DNA of 51,990 nucleotides, from NCBI GenBank assembly GCA_002787815.1, contig PCUY01000071.1, positions 31,468 to 83,457 on the forward strand, written 5' to 3'. Position 1 is the stretch's first letter. Every line of letters begins with the position of its first letter. The notes beneath the pieces were generated by a model. The model saw only the letters and a program-made list of their open reading frames with translations. It had not been told where the DNA came from and ran no database searches. A program made the translations under genes and the position numbers. The DNA is from Bacteroidetes bacterium CG12_big_fil_rev_8_21_14_0_65_60_17. GTDB taxonomy: Bacteria > Bacteroidota > Rhodothermia > Rhodothermales > UBA10348. Below are positions 28,401 through 39,602 of the stretch, in pieces.

Positions 28401-28432
28401 GCAACCTACGGGCTGGACACGTCATGATGCAA
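28401..28432 (-). promoter_or_regulatory. Promoter of the 6S-like RNA
   Basis: On the minus strand TTG (28432-28430), a 21-nt spacer, then TAGGTTGC (28408-28401), close to TAnnTTTG. The first base of the folded RNA (28394) lies about 7 nt further on, the expected distance to a transcription start. Confidence 0.45.
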
Positions 28433-28496
28433 GGTAAATCGGCATCCTTGCGCATATTCAAGTGGCCTTCAAACGATGCCGGGCCAGTATCAGGCC

Positions 28497-28793
28497 TTAT
28501 CTCGAGAGCAGCGCGTCGGAGAGTTTGCGCTCCATGTCGGCCAGCGAGCTGTTCACATAATCGCCAGGGTCAAGCTTCCGGGCTCGTTCCACGAACAGTT
28601 CTTCGGTGACCGCAAGGCCCGAAATGAGCGCGGCCGTAAGGTCAGACTGTTCGGGATGTTCACGTTTGAAGGTGCGCAATTTGGCATCCAGATACTCGGC
28701 CATTTCGAGCGTAGCCAGTTCGTCCTCTTCCGTAACACGGAGTGTGTAATCCTTCCCGAGGAAACGAACCTTGATGGGCTTGAGTGCTGGCAT
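28497..28793 (-). CDS. zapA: Cell division protein ZapA
   Basis: A 98-aa protein with the ZapA pattern: an N-terminal beta-strand region (IKVRFLGKDYTLRV), a helix beginning EEDELATLEMAEYLDAKL, and a long C-terminal coiled coil. ZapA binds and bundles FtsZ filaments at the division ring. The ATG at 28793 is chosen because the extension up to 28844 overlaps the upstream gene and has no conserved character. It starts 2 nt after the preceding coiled-coil gene stops, so the two are co-translated. Its position just before the 6S-like RNA is a known conserved neighbourhood. Confidence 0.85.
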   Translation of the reverse strand: MPALKPIKVRFLGKDYTLRVTEEDELATLEMAEYLDAKLRTFKREHPEQSDLTAALISGLAVTEELFVERARKLDPGDYVNSSLADMERKLSDALLSR

Positions 28794-28794
28794 G

Positions 28795-29133
28795 TCAGGA
28801 CTCCGTTGATGTGGTTGCACGGGCCTGCTCCAGGTGGGCGTCAATCGATGCGATGAGTTCGCGGATGTGCTCCTTCAACTCGTCCGGACTCTCCGCGAAC
28901 GTAACGCTCGTACCTTCACCCTCCGGCAGTGCACCCTGGCGAAGCGACTCCACTTCCTTTCGCAGCGCTGCATTTTCCGACCGGAGCCGTGCCAGTTCTT
29001 TGACGATCAGGTCAATGCGGACCTTCAGACTTTCAAGGGCCCGGGTCGGTTTCTGATGCCTGGGCACATCAACGCGCCCCGTGCGACGTACCGGGTCCTG
29101 ATCGTCAGGAAACATGTTCTGTTGCTCGGCCAT
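28795..29133 (-). CDS. Coiled-coil protein between pheT and zapA (ZapB-like?)
   Basis: A 112-aa protein without signal peptide. After a polar N-terminus (MAEQQNMFPDDQDP) it is a heptad coiled coil (LESLKVRIDLIVKELARLRS, then NAALRKEVESLRQ), and a second helix runs from DELKEHIRELIASIDAHLEQ. It sits 15 nt after pheT and abuts zapA. Small coiled-coil proteins are common at this spot in Bacteroidota. A partner role for ZapA (as ZapB has in E. coli) is an inference from the position. Confidence 0.75.
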   Translation of the reverse strand: MAEQQNMFPDDQDPVRRTGRVDVPRHQKPTRALESLKVRIDLIVKELARLRSENAALRKEVESLRQGALPEGEGTSVTFAESPDELKEHIRELIASIDAHLEQARATTSTES

Positions 29134-29148
29134 GATGCAATATACACG

Positions 29149-31632
29149 TCAGGCCCGAAGTTGTGCACCATGTTTGGTAGCTACGGCTTCGAGAATACGT
29201 GTGACCGCCGTGTCGACATCGTTGTCGCGCAGGGTTCTATGGGCACCGAACGTGAGTGAAAATGCCACACTGCGCTCTTTTTCAGACAATTGCCCGCCTT
29301 CGAACACGTCGAACACGGAAGCATCCATGAGAAGATCGCCGCCCGCCTCGACAATATCTGCCAGAAGCGTCCCCACGGGCACCTGTTTATTGACCACGAG
29401 CGCCAGATCACGATCTACACGCGGATACCTTGAAATACGCTCAAAACGGACGGTACCCAGCGAAAGAGCGGCCGCGGACACCGCATCCCAGTCCAGCTCC
29501 GCAAAACACACGGCCTGGCCGGTCACGTCCGACGCATAAGTACACCCGATGATTCCCATGTACGTATTGTCCCACTCCATGCGCGCAAGCTGCGGGAAAG
29601 GGCCGTCGGCCGGCAGGAACCGGACGCCAACGAGACGAAGCGATGCAAAAATGGCTTCAACGTGCCCCTTGATGTCGAAAATGTCGACATCGCGTTCGCT
29701 TCCCGTCCACCCCTGTTTTTTCCACACACCGCTGGCAGCGAGGAGCAGCGTTTCGATCTCGGTAAAGCCGTCAATTACGGAACGGTCCGACTGCTTTCTG
29801 ACGTGCACCCGCCCCAGCTCGAAAAAACGCACGCCACGCCGACCGTGATTCCGGTTGAACCGGATGGCGTCAAGCGCACCGGGAAGGAGGGAGGGACGAA
29901 GCGCAGCCATTTCCGTCGTGATCGGGTTGAGCGTCTCCACGACACGCTCGCCCAACTGGCCCGCAGGCAGAGCCGGGTCCAGAAAAGCCTGAGCCTTTTC
30001 GACGGGTAGCATGGAATTGGTATAGATTTCCCGGAAGCCCCTCGAAGCAAGCTGCGACCGGACTCGTGCTTTCAGTCCCCGCTCCAGGTCGGGATCCGGC
30101 GTGAAATTGGGAATGGACGATCGCTCTGGTTCCGGAATGTTGTCGTATCCATGCAGGCGGGCTATCTCCTCGATGACGTCGATTTCGCGTTCCATATCCG
30201 GACGGTACGGCGGGAGCGTGACATCCCATACGGGTGTGTCCTGTCCGGGAAATCCGTCCTTCTCCAGGCGCACCGGTGTACATCCGATGGCAGCAAGCAG
30301 TCCCTCTACGCGCTCTACCGGGATGTCCACGCCGATGATGGCCCGTGCACGTTCACCACGCACATGGACCGAACGCGGCTCGTACGGTGTCGGGTGCGCA
30401 TCGACCATGCCATCGACGAGTGTACCGCCTGCGAGCTCGCACATGAGCTGCGCGGCACGCGCCGCCGCCCAGGCCTGGCCCGTTGGGTCGACACCGCGTT
30501 CAAACCGGTAACTTGCATCGGTCTGTAGACTCAGCGCCTTGGCTGTCCGCCGAATGGATGAGGGCTCGAACCACGCGCTTTCAATCAGCACGTCCGTCGT
30601 CTCATCGGTGACTTCCGAGTTCTGTCCTCCCATCACCCCGGCAATAGCCACCTCACGCGCACCGTCACAGATCATGAGCGTTCCTTCGGGCAGCCTCCGC
30701 TCTTTGTCATCGAGCGTCACGAACGCCTGCTCCGTACGCGTCGCACGCACCCGGATACGTCGCCCTTCGACCATGGCCAGGTCGAACGCGTGCAGCGGCT
30801 GACCACACTCGTGCATGACGAAATTGGTGATATCGACAACGTTGTTGCGCGGGCGAAGGCCAACGGCTGTGAGCCGCTGCTTGAGCCATGCAGGCGATTC
30901 CCCGATTCGAACGCCAGTAACCACCATGCCGACATACCTGTGGCACAGCTCCGGCGCTTCTATGTCAATCGAGATCCGATCGGCGGCGGCTCCACCGGGC
31001 TCCGGAACGGCCACCTCCGGGAGTCGCAGGGGAGATGCGACGAGTGCCGCCACATCCCGCGCCACTCCGATGTGGGATATGGCATCGGGTCGGTTGGGCG
31101 TAATGGCCACGTCAATGGCATGATCATGGACCGATACGCGCTGCTCGGCGAGCCAACGGGCGAAGGATTCGCCCACGGGCGCATCTCCAGGAAGCACCAT
31201 GATCCCGTCGTGGTTGTCGGAGAGCCCCAGTTCGTCCTCGGCGCAGATCATGCCCTCGGAAAATTCCCCACGGAGTTTCACTTTTTTCAGCGTGACGGGT
31301 GTTTTCCGGGCGGGATCGTTCCGGTCCGGCAGGAGCAGCGTGGTGCCGACGGTGGCAACGGGTACGCGTTGACCCTTCGCGACGTTTGGTGCCCCACAAA
31401 CGATCTGAAGCGGATTTCCCGTTCCAAGCGAGACCGTACAACAGGTCAGGCGGTCCGCATTCGGGTGGGGAGCCGTGTGCTCGATCTGACCAATGACGAC
31501 TCCGTCGAGATCGGAACCTATCTGCTCAAGGCCGTCGACCTCCAGGCCGCACATTGTGAGCAGGTTTTCGAGCGCGTCGATGCCGAGTCCGTGGTGGACG
31601 TACGCGGACAACCAATTGGCACTGATTATCAT
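29149..31632 (-). CDS. pheT: Phenylalanine-tRNA ligase beta subunit
   Basis: An 827-aa full-length bacterial beta subunit. It begins [12 protein letters not shown] and has the EMAP-like tRNA-binding domain ([18 protein letters not shown]), the B3/B4 editing region ([17 protein letters not shown]), and the B5 domain. The catalytic-like core contains [20 protein letters not shown], and the C-terminal anticodon-binding FDX-ACB domain contains [14 protein letters not shown]. With PheS it forms the alpha2-beta2 enzyme that charges tRNA-Phe. The start overlaps the pheS stop by 4 nt (ATGA), which couples their translation. Confidence 0.96.
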   Translation of the reverse strand: MIISANWLSAYVHHGLGIDALENLLTMCGLEVDGLEQIGSDLDGVVIGQIEHTAPHPNADRLTCCTVSLGTGNPLQIVCGAPNVAKGQRVPVATVGTTLLLPDRNDPARKTPVTLKKVKLRGEFSEGMICAEDELGLSDNHDGIMVLPGDAPVGESFARWLAEQRVSVHDHAIDVAITPNRPDAISHIGVARDVAALVASPLRLPEVAVPEPGGAAADRISIDIEAPELCHRYVGMVVTGVRIGESPAWLKQRLTAVGLRPRNNVVDITNFVMHECGQPLHAFDLAMVEGRRIRVRATRTEQAFVTLDDKERRLPEGTLMICDGAREVAIAGVMGGQNSEVTDETTDVLIESAWFEPSSIRRTAKALSLQTDASYRFERGVDPTGQAWAAARAAQLMCELAGGTLVDGMVDAHPTPYEPRSVHVRGERARAIIGVDIPVERVEGLLAAIGCTPVRLEKDGFPGQDTPVWDVTLPPYRPDMEREIDVIEEIARLHGYDNIPEPERSSIPNFTPDPDLERGLKARVRSQLASRGFREIYTNSMLPVEKAQAFLDPALPAGQLGERVVETLNPITTEMAALRPSLLPGALDAIRFNRNHGRRGVRFFELGRVHVRKQSDRSVIDGFTEIETLLLAASGVWKKQGWTGSERDVDIFDIKGHVEAIFASLRLVGVRFLPADGPFPQLARMEWDNTYMGIIGCTYASDVTGQAVCFAELDWDAVSAAALSLGTVRFERISRYPRVDRDLALVVNKQVPVGTLLADIVEAGGDLLMDASVFDVFEGGQLSEKERSVAFSLTFGAHRTLRDNDVDTAVTRILEAVATKHGAQLRA

Positions 31633-32630
31633 GACTTGAACTGTTTGAGGAAGCGCACATCGTTTTCGTAGAGGGTGCGGATGTCATCAATGCCATAGCG
31701 CAACATGGCAATGCGTTCCACACCCATACCGAACGCATATCCGGTATAGACCTCGGGGTCAACATCGACCGCCTCCAGTACATTGGGGTCAACCATTCCA
31801 CATCCCAGGATTTCCAGCCAGCGCCCACCGCCGGGCAGATCAGGATCCGGCCACCAGATGTCAACTTCAGCACTCGGCTCCGTGAAGGGGAAGAAGGAAG
31901 GCCGGAATCGCATGCGTACATCGTGACCGAACAGGGTGCGCGCAAACGCGTGCAGAATGTGTTTCAGGTCGGCCATACTCACACCTTGGTCCACGTAGAG
32001 TCCTTCGACCTGGTGGAACAGGCAGTAGGACTTGTAGGAAATAGCCTCATTGCGGTAGACGCGGCCGGGTACGATGACGCGGACCGGAGGCGGCTGCGAC
32101 TTCATGACGCGGATCTGAACGGGCGAGGTGTGTGTGCGCAGCAGTGTTTTTCCTTCTTCGATGAAGAACGTGTCCTGCATGTCCCGGGCGGGGTGGTCTT
32201 CCGGGAAATTCAGTGCCGTGAAGTTGTGCCAGTCATCCTCGATTTCCGTGCCTTCCGCAATCTGAAAGCCGTATGACGAGAAGGCGTGGACAATCAGGTC
32301 CATGGTCTGCGTCAGCGGATGCAGACTGCCTTCCGGTACCACTCGACCGGGAAGCGTAATGTCTGTCTGGTCAGTTCCCGGTGCGTTGCTCGATGAGAGC
32401 GCCTGCTGGGCCTCTTCCAGGCGTGCCTCGACGCGCTGTTTCAGGGCATTGACATCCTGGCCGTAGGTCTTTCGGTTTTCCGGCGCGATGTCCGGAATAC
32501 GCTTCATGAGAGCCGTGATGACTCCCTGTTTGCGGCTCAGGAATCGGATTCGGAAGCCATCGATGGCCTCTTCCGTCCCCAGTGGGGTGTCTTCGATTTC
32601 CTGGCGGAGGGTAGCGAGATCTTCTGACAT
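31629..32630 (-). CDS. pheS: Phenylalanine-tRNA ligase alpha subunit
   Basis: 333 aa. An N-terminal coiled coil is followed by the class II catalytic core. Motif 2 area: [27 protein letters not shown] and [19 protein letters not shown]. Motif 3: [18 protein letters not shown]. The ATG at 32630 gives the normal family length; a longer frame to 32678 would run into the terminator hairpin. The gene lies just behind that terminator and so needs read-through or its own promoter, which I could not identify in the 46-bp gap. Confidence 0.96.
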   Translation of the reverse strand: MSEDLATLRQEIEDTPLGTEEAIDGFRIRFLSRKQGVITALMKRIPDIAPENRKTYGQDVNALKQRVEARLEEAQQALSSSNAPGTDQTDITLPGRVVPEGSLHPLTQTMDLIVHAFSSYGFQIAEGTEIEDDWHNFTALNFPEDHPARDMQDTFFIEEGKTLLRTHTSPVQIRVMKSQPPPVRVIVPGRVYRNEAISYKSYCLFHQVEGLYVDQGVSMADLKHILHAFARTLFGHDVRMRFRPSFFPFTEPSAEVDIWWPDPDLPGGGRWLEILGCGMVDPNVLEAVDVDPEVYTGYAFGMGVERIAMLRYGIDDIRTLYENDVRFLKQFKS

Positions 32631-32676
32631 GATCTTGTGTGGCGGCGTGGCAGCGAGCCTTTCAGGGATACTCCAC

Positions 32677-32714
32677 AAAAAAAGTCCCGCCTGTGACAGA
32701 GCATAGGCGGGACT
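32677..32714 (-). terminator. Intrinsic terminator after rplT
   Basis: On the minus strand AGTCCCGCCT (32714-32705) pairs perfectly with AGGCGGGACT (32692-32683) over a 12-nt loop and runs into seven T (to 32677). It begins 25 nt past the rplT stop and separates the ribosomal genes from pheST, at least partially. Confidence 0.85.
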
Positions 32715-32738
32715 CGAATGTGCATGGGATATGTGCGT

Positions 32739-33083
32739 TTACGAGGCCGCCTTGACGACCTTGGTAAACGTATCCGGATCGTGCATGGCCAGATGGGCCA
32801 GCACTTTCCTGTTCAATTGGATATCTGCCTTGCGCAGATCTCCTGTGAGGCGGGAATAGCTGGTGCCGTTCGTTCTGGCCGCTGCGTTGATACGCGAAAT
32901 CCAGAGACGACGGAACTGACGTTTTCGTGCCCGGCGGTCACGATACTGGTACGTGAGGGCTTTCTCGACGGCATTCTTGGCTACCGAGTAGACGTTCTTC
33001 CGACGTCCCCAGTACCCCTTTGCCATCGACATGATTTTTTTGCGACGACGGCGCGATGCGACTCTGTTTGTTGCGCGTGGCAT
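32739..33083 (-). CDS. rplT: 50S ribosomal protein L20
   Basis: A 114-aa, strongly basic L20 of the standard length. It begins [18 protein letters not shown] and has the conserved [20 protein letters not shown] and the C-terminal RNA-binding domain ([26 protein letters not shown]). L20 is needed for early 50S assembly and, in well-studied bacteria, represses its own operon by binding mRNA. It follows rpmI by 29 nt and ends before a strong terminator. Confidence 0.97.
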   Translation of the reverse strand: MPRATNRVASRRRRKKIMSMAKGYWGRRKNVYSVAKNAVEKALTYQYRDRRARKRQFRRLWISRINAAARTNGTSYSRLTGDLRKADIQLNRKVLAHLAMHDPDTFTKVVKAAS

Positions 33084-33112
33084 GTTTTCTTACAAATACG
33101 TTGTGCAGACGG

Positions 33113-33307
33113 TTATGCGCCGATCATGCGTTTCATGCGGGCTTCATCGGTCTTGTCGACCACGGTGCTCTTACGCAGATTACGCTTGCGCTTCTGGGAC
33201 TTCTTCGTGAGGATATGGCTCGTGAAGGCCTTCTTGCGCTTGACGCGCCCGGATCCGGTCAGCGTAAAACGCTTCTTGGCTCCACTGTTTGATTTCATTT
33301 TCGGCAT
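33113..33307 (-). CDS. rpmI: 50S ribosomal protein L35
   Basis: A 64-aa, very basic L35 beginning [14 protein letters not shown] with the conserved [12 protein letters not shown] core and the usual Arg/Lys-rich C-terminus. It comes between infC and rplT as in most bacteria. A Bacteroidota-type promoter sits in the 149-bp gap behind infC, about 25 bp before the start, so rpmI-rplT can be made independently of thrS-infC. Confidence 0.97.
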   Translation of the reverse strand: MPKMKSNSGAKKRFTLTGSGRVKRKKAFTSHILTKKSQKRKRNLRKSTVVDKTDEARMKRMIGA

Positions 33308-33332
33308 AACAGCGCAAAATCTGATGAGCCTG

Positions 33333-33364
33333 CAAAAGTACGAAACGACGGTTCTTCCTGCAAA
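33333..33364 (-). promoter_or_regulatory. Promoter of rpmI-rplT
   Basis: On the minus strand TTTG (33364-33361), a 20-nt spacer, then TACTTTTG (33340-33333), a full match to TTG-N19..21-TAnnTTTG. The leader to the rpmI ATG would be ~20 nt. The rest of the 149-bp infC-rpmI gap (33365-33456) has no further element I can name, though an L20-binding fold is possible. Confidence 0.7.
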
Positions 33365-33456
33365 CGGGACGTGCCGGTCCGGTGCGGAAATTCCATGAAG
33401 GTCGATAGCGCAGCCGAGGTGCCGTCAGCGGACTCCGACGTAGTGTGAACACGCCC

Positions 33457-33981
33457 TTAACTGCTCTTGTTTCTGGCCGGGCTCAGAATGGTTGTCATCC
33501 GGCGGCCTTCCATCTTGGGCTCCTGGTCAATCTTGGCATAGTCCGCAAGCTCCTGGATGAACCGGGCCAGCAGTTCCATGCCGTGATCCTTGTATATGAT
33601 GTCGCGTCCACGGAACTGGACGTACGCGCGCACCTTGTCGCCGTCGGTAAGGAATTTCTTGGCATGCTTGACCTTGAAATCAAAGTCATGCGTGTCCGTA
33701 TGCGGGCGGAAGCGTACCTCCTTCAGCTCAACCGTGTGCTGCTTCTTCTTGGCTTCCTTTTCCTTTTTCTGCTGTTCGTAGCGGTACTTCCCATAATCCA
33801 TGATTTTGCAGACCGGCGGTTCCGCGTTGGGAGAGATTTCGACCAGGTCCAATTGCTGGTCCTCTGCCATGCGGAGTGCATCGTCAATGGGGAAAATACC
33901 GTGATTGCCTTTCGGGTCGACAACGCGGACCTCTCTGGCCCGGATTCGGTCGTTCACCCGCGTATTCTGGTTTGCGATAAT
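33457..33981 (-). CDS. infC: Translation initiation factor IF-3, with a non-AUG start
   Basis: IF-3 of ~174 aa with both domains: the N-domain (VNDRIRAREVRVV, EDQQLDLVEISPNAEPPVCKIMDY), the Lys-rich linker, and the C-domain (EVRFRPHTDTHDFDFK, VRAYVQFRGRDI, DQEPKMEGRRMTTILSP). No ATG lies upstream in frame. A GTG at 33957 would delete the conserved residues just before NDRIRAREV. Reading back from it the frame gives ATT ATC GCA AAC CAG AAT ACG CGG GTG before a TGA at ~34008. I therefore place the start at ATT (33981) or ATC (33978). Rare AUU/AUC starts are typical of infC because IF-3 rejects them, giving self-control. Confidence 0.93.
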   Translation of the reverse strand: MIANQNTRVNDRIRAREVRVVDPKGNHGIFPIDDALRMAEDQQLDLVEISPNAEPPVCKIMDYGKYRYEQQKKEKEAKKKQHTVELKEVRFRPHTDTHDFDFKVKHAKKFLTDGDKVRAYVQFRGRDIIYKDHGMELLARFIQELADYAKIDQEPKMEGRRMTTILSPARNKSS

Positions 33982-34051
33982 TGTTGGAGGTCTTGTTCCT
34001 GGATATCATGAAAATATACGAAGCAGAAGTCAATCAAACTGCCATGGGGCG

Positions 34052-35995
<1,944 letters not shown>

Positions 35996-36021
35996 GATTG
36001 TAACAGTATTCGTCTGATCGG

Positions 36022-37599
36022 TCAGTTCATGCTCCGCCTTGGAGCGCGGCAGGGGCCCCATGTGCGGGCATTCCCCATACGGTCCGCGCCCGGGAGGTTT
36101 GCCTGCTCGCGCCCGAACCGGTTCGGATCTTCCGAGGCACCGTACGCCAACATGGCGGCAAGCGTTGCATTTTCCTTGAGATCATCGAAAACGATCTTGT
36201 CATACGTGTCGCGATTGGTGTGCCACGTATACTGACGGTACTCATCATACGGGGACTGGAGCCGGAAGGAAGGTGCCCCGGCGCACACGAACGAGGTATG
36301 GTCGCTTCCTGCATTGGCCTGCGGGCCGGGCAGTTCCAGCAGCACCCGCGATGCCATTTCGGTAGGCACGGGATTCATCCATCGCGGCAGGTGGTTGGCA
36401 GCGTCCGCAAACCCCTGACCATCGATTTTTTCAAAGCGCCAGGTGCCGTTGTCCTGGTTGAAGGCAGCTTGCAGACCGTCGACCACGTCAGGATGGTCCT
36501 CCCGGAACGATCCGGAGCCAATCAGACCCTGCTCTTCGGCACCCCAATGGCCGACCAGGATGGTTCTTCTCGGTTCAGGGTAGGTTTCCCGCAGAATGCG
36601 CATGGCCTCCAGCATGACCAGTGTACCGGTGCCGTTGTCCGTGGCTCCCGTGGCCGCATGCCACGAGTCGAGGTGGGCGTGAAGAAGCACATACTCGTTC
36701 GGCAGTTCCGTTCCGGTGATCTGCCCGATCACATTGAACTGCTCGACAGTGCCGCGGCGCTCGGCTTCTGCCATGATCTGCAGGTGCGGCGTATGTCCCG
36801 ATTCGGCAAGGCGGACCAGCAGTCCGTAGTCTTCGCACGACACATCCACTTCCACGACATCACTGCCCGCGCTGAAGACCTTGTTGACGCCCCACCCGCC
36901 GGACCACCGGGAGGTGATCACACCGGCAAGTTCCAACCCGGCTGGCGATCTGGCTTCCCGCACGATCCCCATCCGTTCTCCCCACTGGCGCCGAAGTGCC
37001 AGGCGCTCCTCGGCCAGCGCATCTACCGTTTCCTGGCGTGCGTTTGCTTCCAGTTCCTGCGCGGCGCGGCACATGGGTTCGGGTGCGGATGCGAGGAGGA
37101 ATTTGCCGCGAGCGGCCGCTGTCCATGATGCCAGACTGTCCGGATCCGAGGACGTCGGCGGCAAAACGACGTCGGCCCGGACGGGACCATCCGTTCCGGC
37201 GCTCCATGCGAGCAGCTTCGCCTCGAGTGACGTACGCCGCGGCGTCAACATGTCCACGTGCAGAAGACCCTGTTCCCAGCCCTGCCAGCTTCCATAGGCC
37301 TCTCGGTGCGCCTCAATGCCCCATTCGTCGTACCTGGACAGCAGCCAGTCCTGGGCGCGGGCCAGCCCCTCGGTGCCTGTCAGCCGCGGCCCAATCACGT
37401 CGAGCAGTTCGTGAGCCAACTCCTCGACCCTGGAGTGTATTACTCCGGTCTCCCACATGGCATTGATTACGGGGTCATCAACCGGATACGTCTGGGCATG
37501 CACGCTGCCCGGGAAAACGCCGGAGCCGATTGCAGTGAGTGCGAAAAGAAGAGGTGCGGCGGCCAGGCGCACGCGGGTTGTGGATGAAATGCGTTTCAT
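36022..37599 (-). CDS. Secreted M28-family zinc peptidase with PA-like insert
   Basis: 525 aa with a signal peptide (LAAAPLLFALTAIGSGVFPGSVHA). The M28 metal-ligand set is complete: His and Asp in LLHAHLDSW, Asp in GATDNGTGT, the Glu-Glu pair in GHWGAEEQGLIGS, Asp in FNQDNG and His in GSDHTSF. The ~150 residues before the metal site resemble the PA lid domain that such carboxypeptidase Q-like enzymes carry. It would be a periplasmic or extracellular exopeptidase. The ATG at 37599 is chosen for the signal peptide; the longer frame to 37722 overlaps the divergent lipoprotein gene. Confidence 0.88.
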   Translation of the reverse strand: MKRISSTTRVRLAAAPLLFALTAIGSGVFPGSVHAQTYPVDDPVINAMWETGVIHSRVEELAHELLDVIGPRLTGTEGLARAQDWLLSRYDEWGIEAHREAYGSWQGWEQGLLHVDMLTPRRTSLEAKLLAWSAGTDGPVRADVVLPPTSSDPDSLASWTAAARGKFLLASAPEPMCRAAQELEANARQETVDALAEERLALRRQWGERMGIVREARSPAGLELAGVITSRWSGGWGVNKVFSAGSDVVEVDVSCEDYGLLVRLAESGHTPHLQIMAEAERRGTVEQFNVIGQITGTELPNEYVLLHAHLDSWHAATGATDNGTGTLVMLEAMRILRETYPEPRRTILVGHWGAEEQGLIGSGSFREDHPDVVDGLQAAFNQDNGTWRFEKIDGQGFADAANHLPRWMNPVPTEMASRVLLELPGPQANAGSDHTSFVCAGAPSFRLQSPYDEYRQYTWHTNRDTYDKIVFDDLKENATLAAMLAYGASEDPNRFGREQANLPGADRMGNARTWGPCRAPRRSMN

Positions 37600-37657
37600 G
37601 GATATCCGTGTTTGTGCTGCGTCATGATCATCCCGTATAATAGAAACCAATTTCATC

Positions 37658-38314
37658 ATGACCACCACCATGCTTCGTTTTCGACATCTTCTCACAGCCA
37701 CGGTGCTCACGGGCGCCATCATGATGGGGTGCGCATCGTCCGATCCTCTCTACAGTCCATCCTTCGCCACGCTCAACCGCCCGGCACCGGATTCCTTCGA
37801 CGTCGAAGTCCTGACGAGTGCCGGCATGTTCGAGCTGCGCCTCATCCGGGACTGGTCACCACTCGGAGTCGACAGGGCCTTCTACCTGTTTCGCAACAAT
37901 TTCTACGAAGGGGCCCGTTTCTACCGCGTCATCGACGGGTTTGTGGCGCAATTCGGGGGTTCGGGAGATGCGGCGCTCGACTCCATCTGGCGCGCCCTGC
38001 CCATCGCCGACGAGCCCGTTCGCCGAACCAACGCGCGCGGTACGCTTGCCTTCGCCCGGGCCGGTGCCCGGTCACGTTCCATGACCATGTTCATCAACCT
38101 CGCCGACAATGCGCGGCTCGACTCGGTCGATTCGGGCGACGTGGTTGGCTTTCCGCCCCTCGGCCGGGTGACACGTGGCATGGATACGGTCGACTCCCTC
38201 TTCTCAGGCTACGGACCCGTGCCCATGCGGTCAGACCTGACGGCCGCGACGCTCCGCGAACAATATCCGCAGCTCGACTCGATTGCGGCGACTCATGTCA
38301 CGAGGATGTACTGA
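37658..38314 (+). CDS. Cyclophilin-type peptidyl-prolyl isomerase lipoprotein
   Basis: 218 aa with a lipoprotein signal (LLTATVLTGAIMMGC; Cys as lipidation site). The cyclophilin core is seen in LFRNNFYEGARFYRVIDGFVAQFGG (in part), which keeps the catalytic Arg of the RVI motif, and in ARGTLAFARAGARSRSMTMFI. It probably helps fold outer-membrane or secreted proteins in the periplasm. Its last 17 bp overlap the end of nhaA on the other strand. A TATAAT at ~37636 lies 20 bp before the start, but this lineage does not favour that box. Confidence 0.82.
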   Translation: MTTTMLRFRHLLTATVLTGAIMMGCASSDPLYSPSFATLNRPAPDSFDVEVLTSAGMFELRLIRDWSPLGVDRAFYLFRNNFYEGARFYRVIDGFVAQFGGSGDAALDSIWRALPIADEPVRRTNARGTLAFARAGARSRSMTMFINLADNARLDSVDSGDVVGFPPLGRVTRGMDTVDSLFSGYGPVPMRSDLTAATLREQYPQLDSIAATHVTRMY

Positions 38315-39602
38315 GGCGGCTGAGCACAACCCAGCCGACAATGCCCGACAGGAACGATCCTGCCAGGATACCCATTTTGGCGCGGTCAAGCGCCGCTGCG
38401 TCGTCGAACGCCAGACCGGCAATGAATAGCGCCATCGTGAAGCCGATGCCCGCCAGGCAGGCTACGCCGTAGACCGCCTTCCAGGTAACGCCGGCCGGGA
38501 GTTTGGCAAGTCCGGACTTGACCGCCGCCCAGGCGAAGGCAAGCACGCCCACCTGCTTCCCTATGAACAATCCGAGAAGCACACCCAGCGAGACGGGGTG
38601 GAGAAGCGCCTCACCGACATTGATTCCCTCGAACGATACGCCGGCGTTGGCGAGTGCAAAGACCGGCATGATGAAAAACGCCACCCAGCCGTGCAGTGCA
38701 TGCTCCATGCGTACCAGCGGCGTCTCGGCCCGCTTGGCGGTTTCCTCCACATGATGGATGATGTCCTGCTGCTCGCCCGAAGTCCAGTGCGGGAAGGCAT
38801 CGTTTGGCGAACTGCTCCGCATGCGTTCGGCGAGATGCGCCAGTTTCTGCTTGAAGGTATCCGTATCGATTTCGCGGCGGGCGGGTATCGTCATGGCGAG
38901 CAGTACGCCCGCAACCGTGGCATGCACACCGGACTTGAGGACGGCAACCCACAGGATGAGGGCGAAGAAGACGTAGACGGCTGTTCGCCTCACGCCCATC
39001 CTGTTCAGGATGGTGAGCAGCACGAGGACACCTCCGGCGACCAGGAGGGAGCCGGTGTTCAGCTCGGCCGTGTAGAAGAGCGCAATCACGAGGACCGCTC
39101 CCAGGTCGTCGACAATGGCCAGCGCCGTGAGGAAAATCTTGAGCGCCACAGGCACGCGCGAGCCGAGCAGCGCCAGAATACCAAGAGCGAACGCGATGTC
39201 TGTAGCCATGGGGACGCCCCACCCGGAGAGAAACGGCGTGTTTCCCGTGACGGCGACGTAGACGAGTGCCGGAACGACCATGCCACCAAGGGCGGCCGCC
39301 ATGGGGAAGATGGCCTGCCGCGCATCGGCCAACTCGCCAACGAGCATTTCACGTTTGATTTCCAGGCCCACCAGGAAGAAGAAGATAGCCATCAGCCCGT
39401 CATTCACCCACAGGAGCAGGGGCTTGGATATCTCATGGGATCCAAAACCGGTCGTGACATAGGTCTGCCAGAGGCCGAAATATGCATCGGAGAAGCCCGA
39501 ATTGGCCCAGACAAGGGCTATGACAGCAAAAACGAGCAACAGTACACCGCCGGCTGCTGCTGTGCGGAAAAAAGACTGAAAACTTGCTATGACGTTTTTC
39601 AT
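38298..39602 (-). CDS. nhaA: Na+/H+ antiporter NhaA
   Basis: A 434-aa membrane protein with the NhaA signatures WVNDGLMAIFFFLVGLEIKRE, PMATDIAFALGIL and the ion-binding Asp pair in ALAIVDDLGAVLVIALFY. It exchanges sodium for protons across the inner membrane for pH and salt balance. A hydrophilic segment near residue 270-300 is somewhat longer than in E. coli. The start overlaps the upstream CPA2 antiporter stop by 4 nt, so the two are made together. Confidence 0.95.
   Translation of the reverse strand: MKNVIASFQSFFRTAAAGGVLLLVFAVIALVWANSGFSDAYFGLWQTYVTTGFGSHEISKPLLLWVNDGLMAIFFFLVGLEIKREMLVGELADARQAIFPMAAALGGMVVPALVYVAVTGNTPFLSGWGVPMATDIAFALGILALLGSRVPVALKIFLTALAIVDDLGAVLVIALFYTAELNTGSLLVAGGVLVLLTILNRMGVRRTAVYVFFALILWVAVLKSGVHATVAGVLLAMTIPARREIDTDTFKQKLAHLAERMRSSSPNDAFPHWTSGEQQDIIHHVEETAKRAETPLVRMEHALHGWVAFFIMPVFALANAGVSFEGINVGEALLHPVSLGVLLGLFIGKQVGVLAFAWAAVKSGLAKLPAGVTWKAVYGVACLAGIGFTMALFIAGLAFDDAAALDRAKMGILAGSFLSGIVGWVVLSRLSTSS

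Noticed and set aside
37636-37641. TATAAT box before the cyclophilin lipoprotein gene
   Set aside because: There is no good -35 at 17 bp, and the other promoters in the window use the TAnnTTTG type; probably chance.
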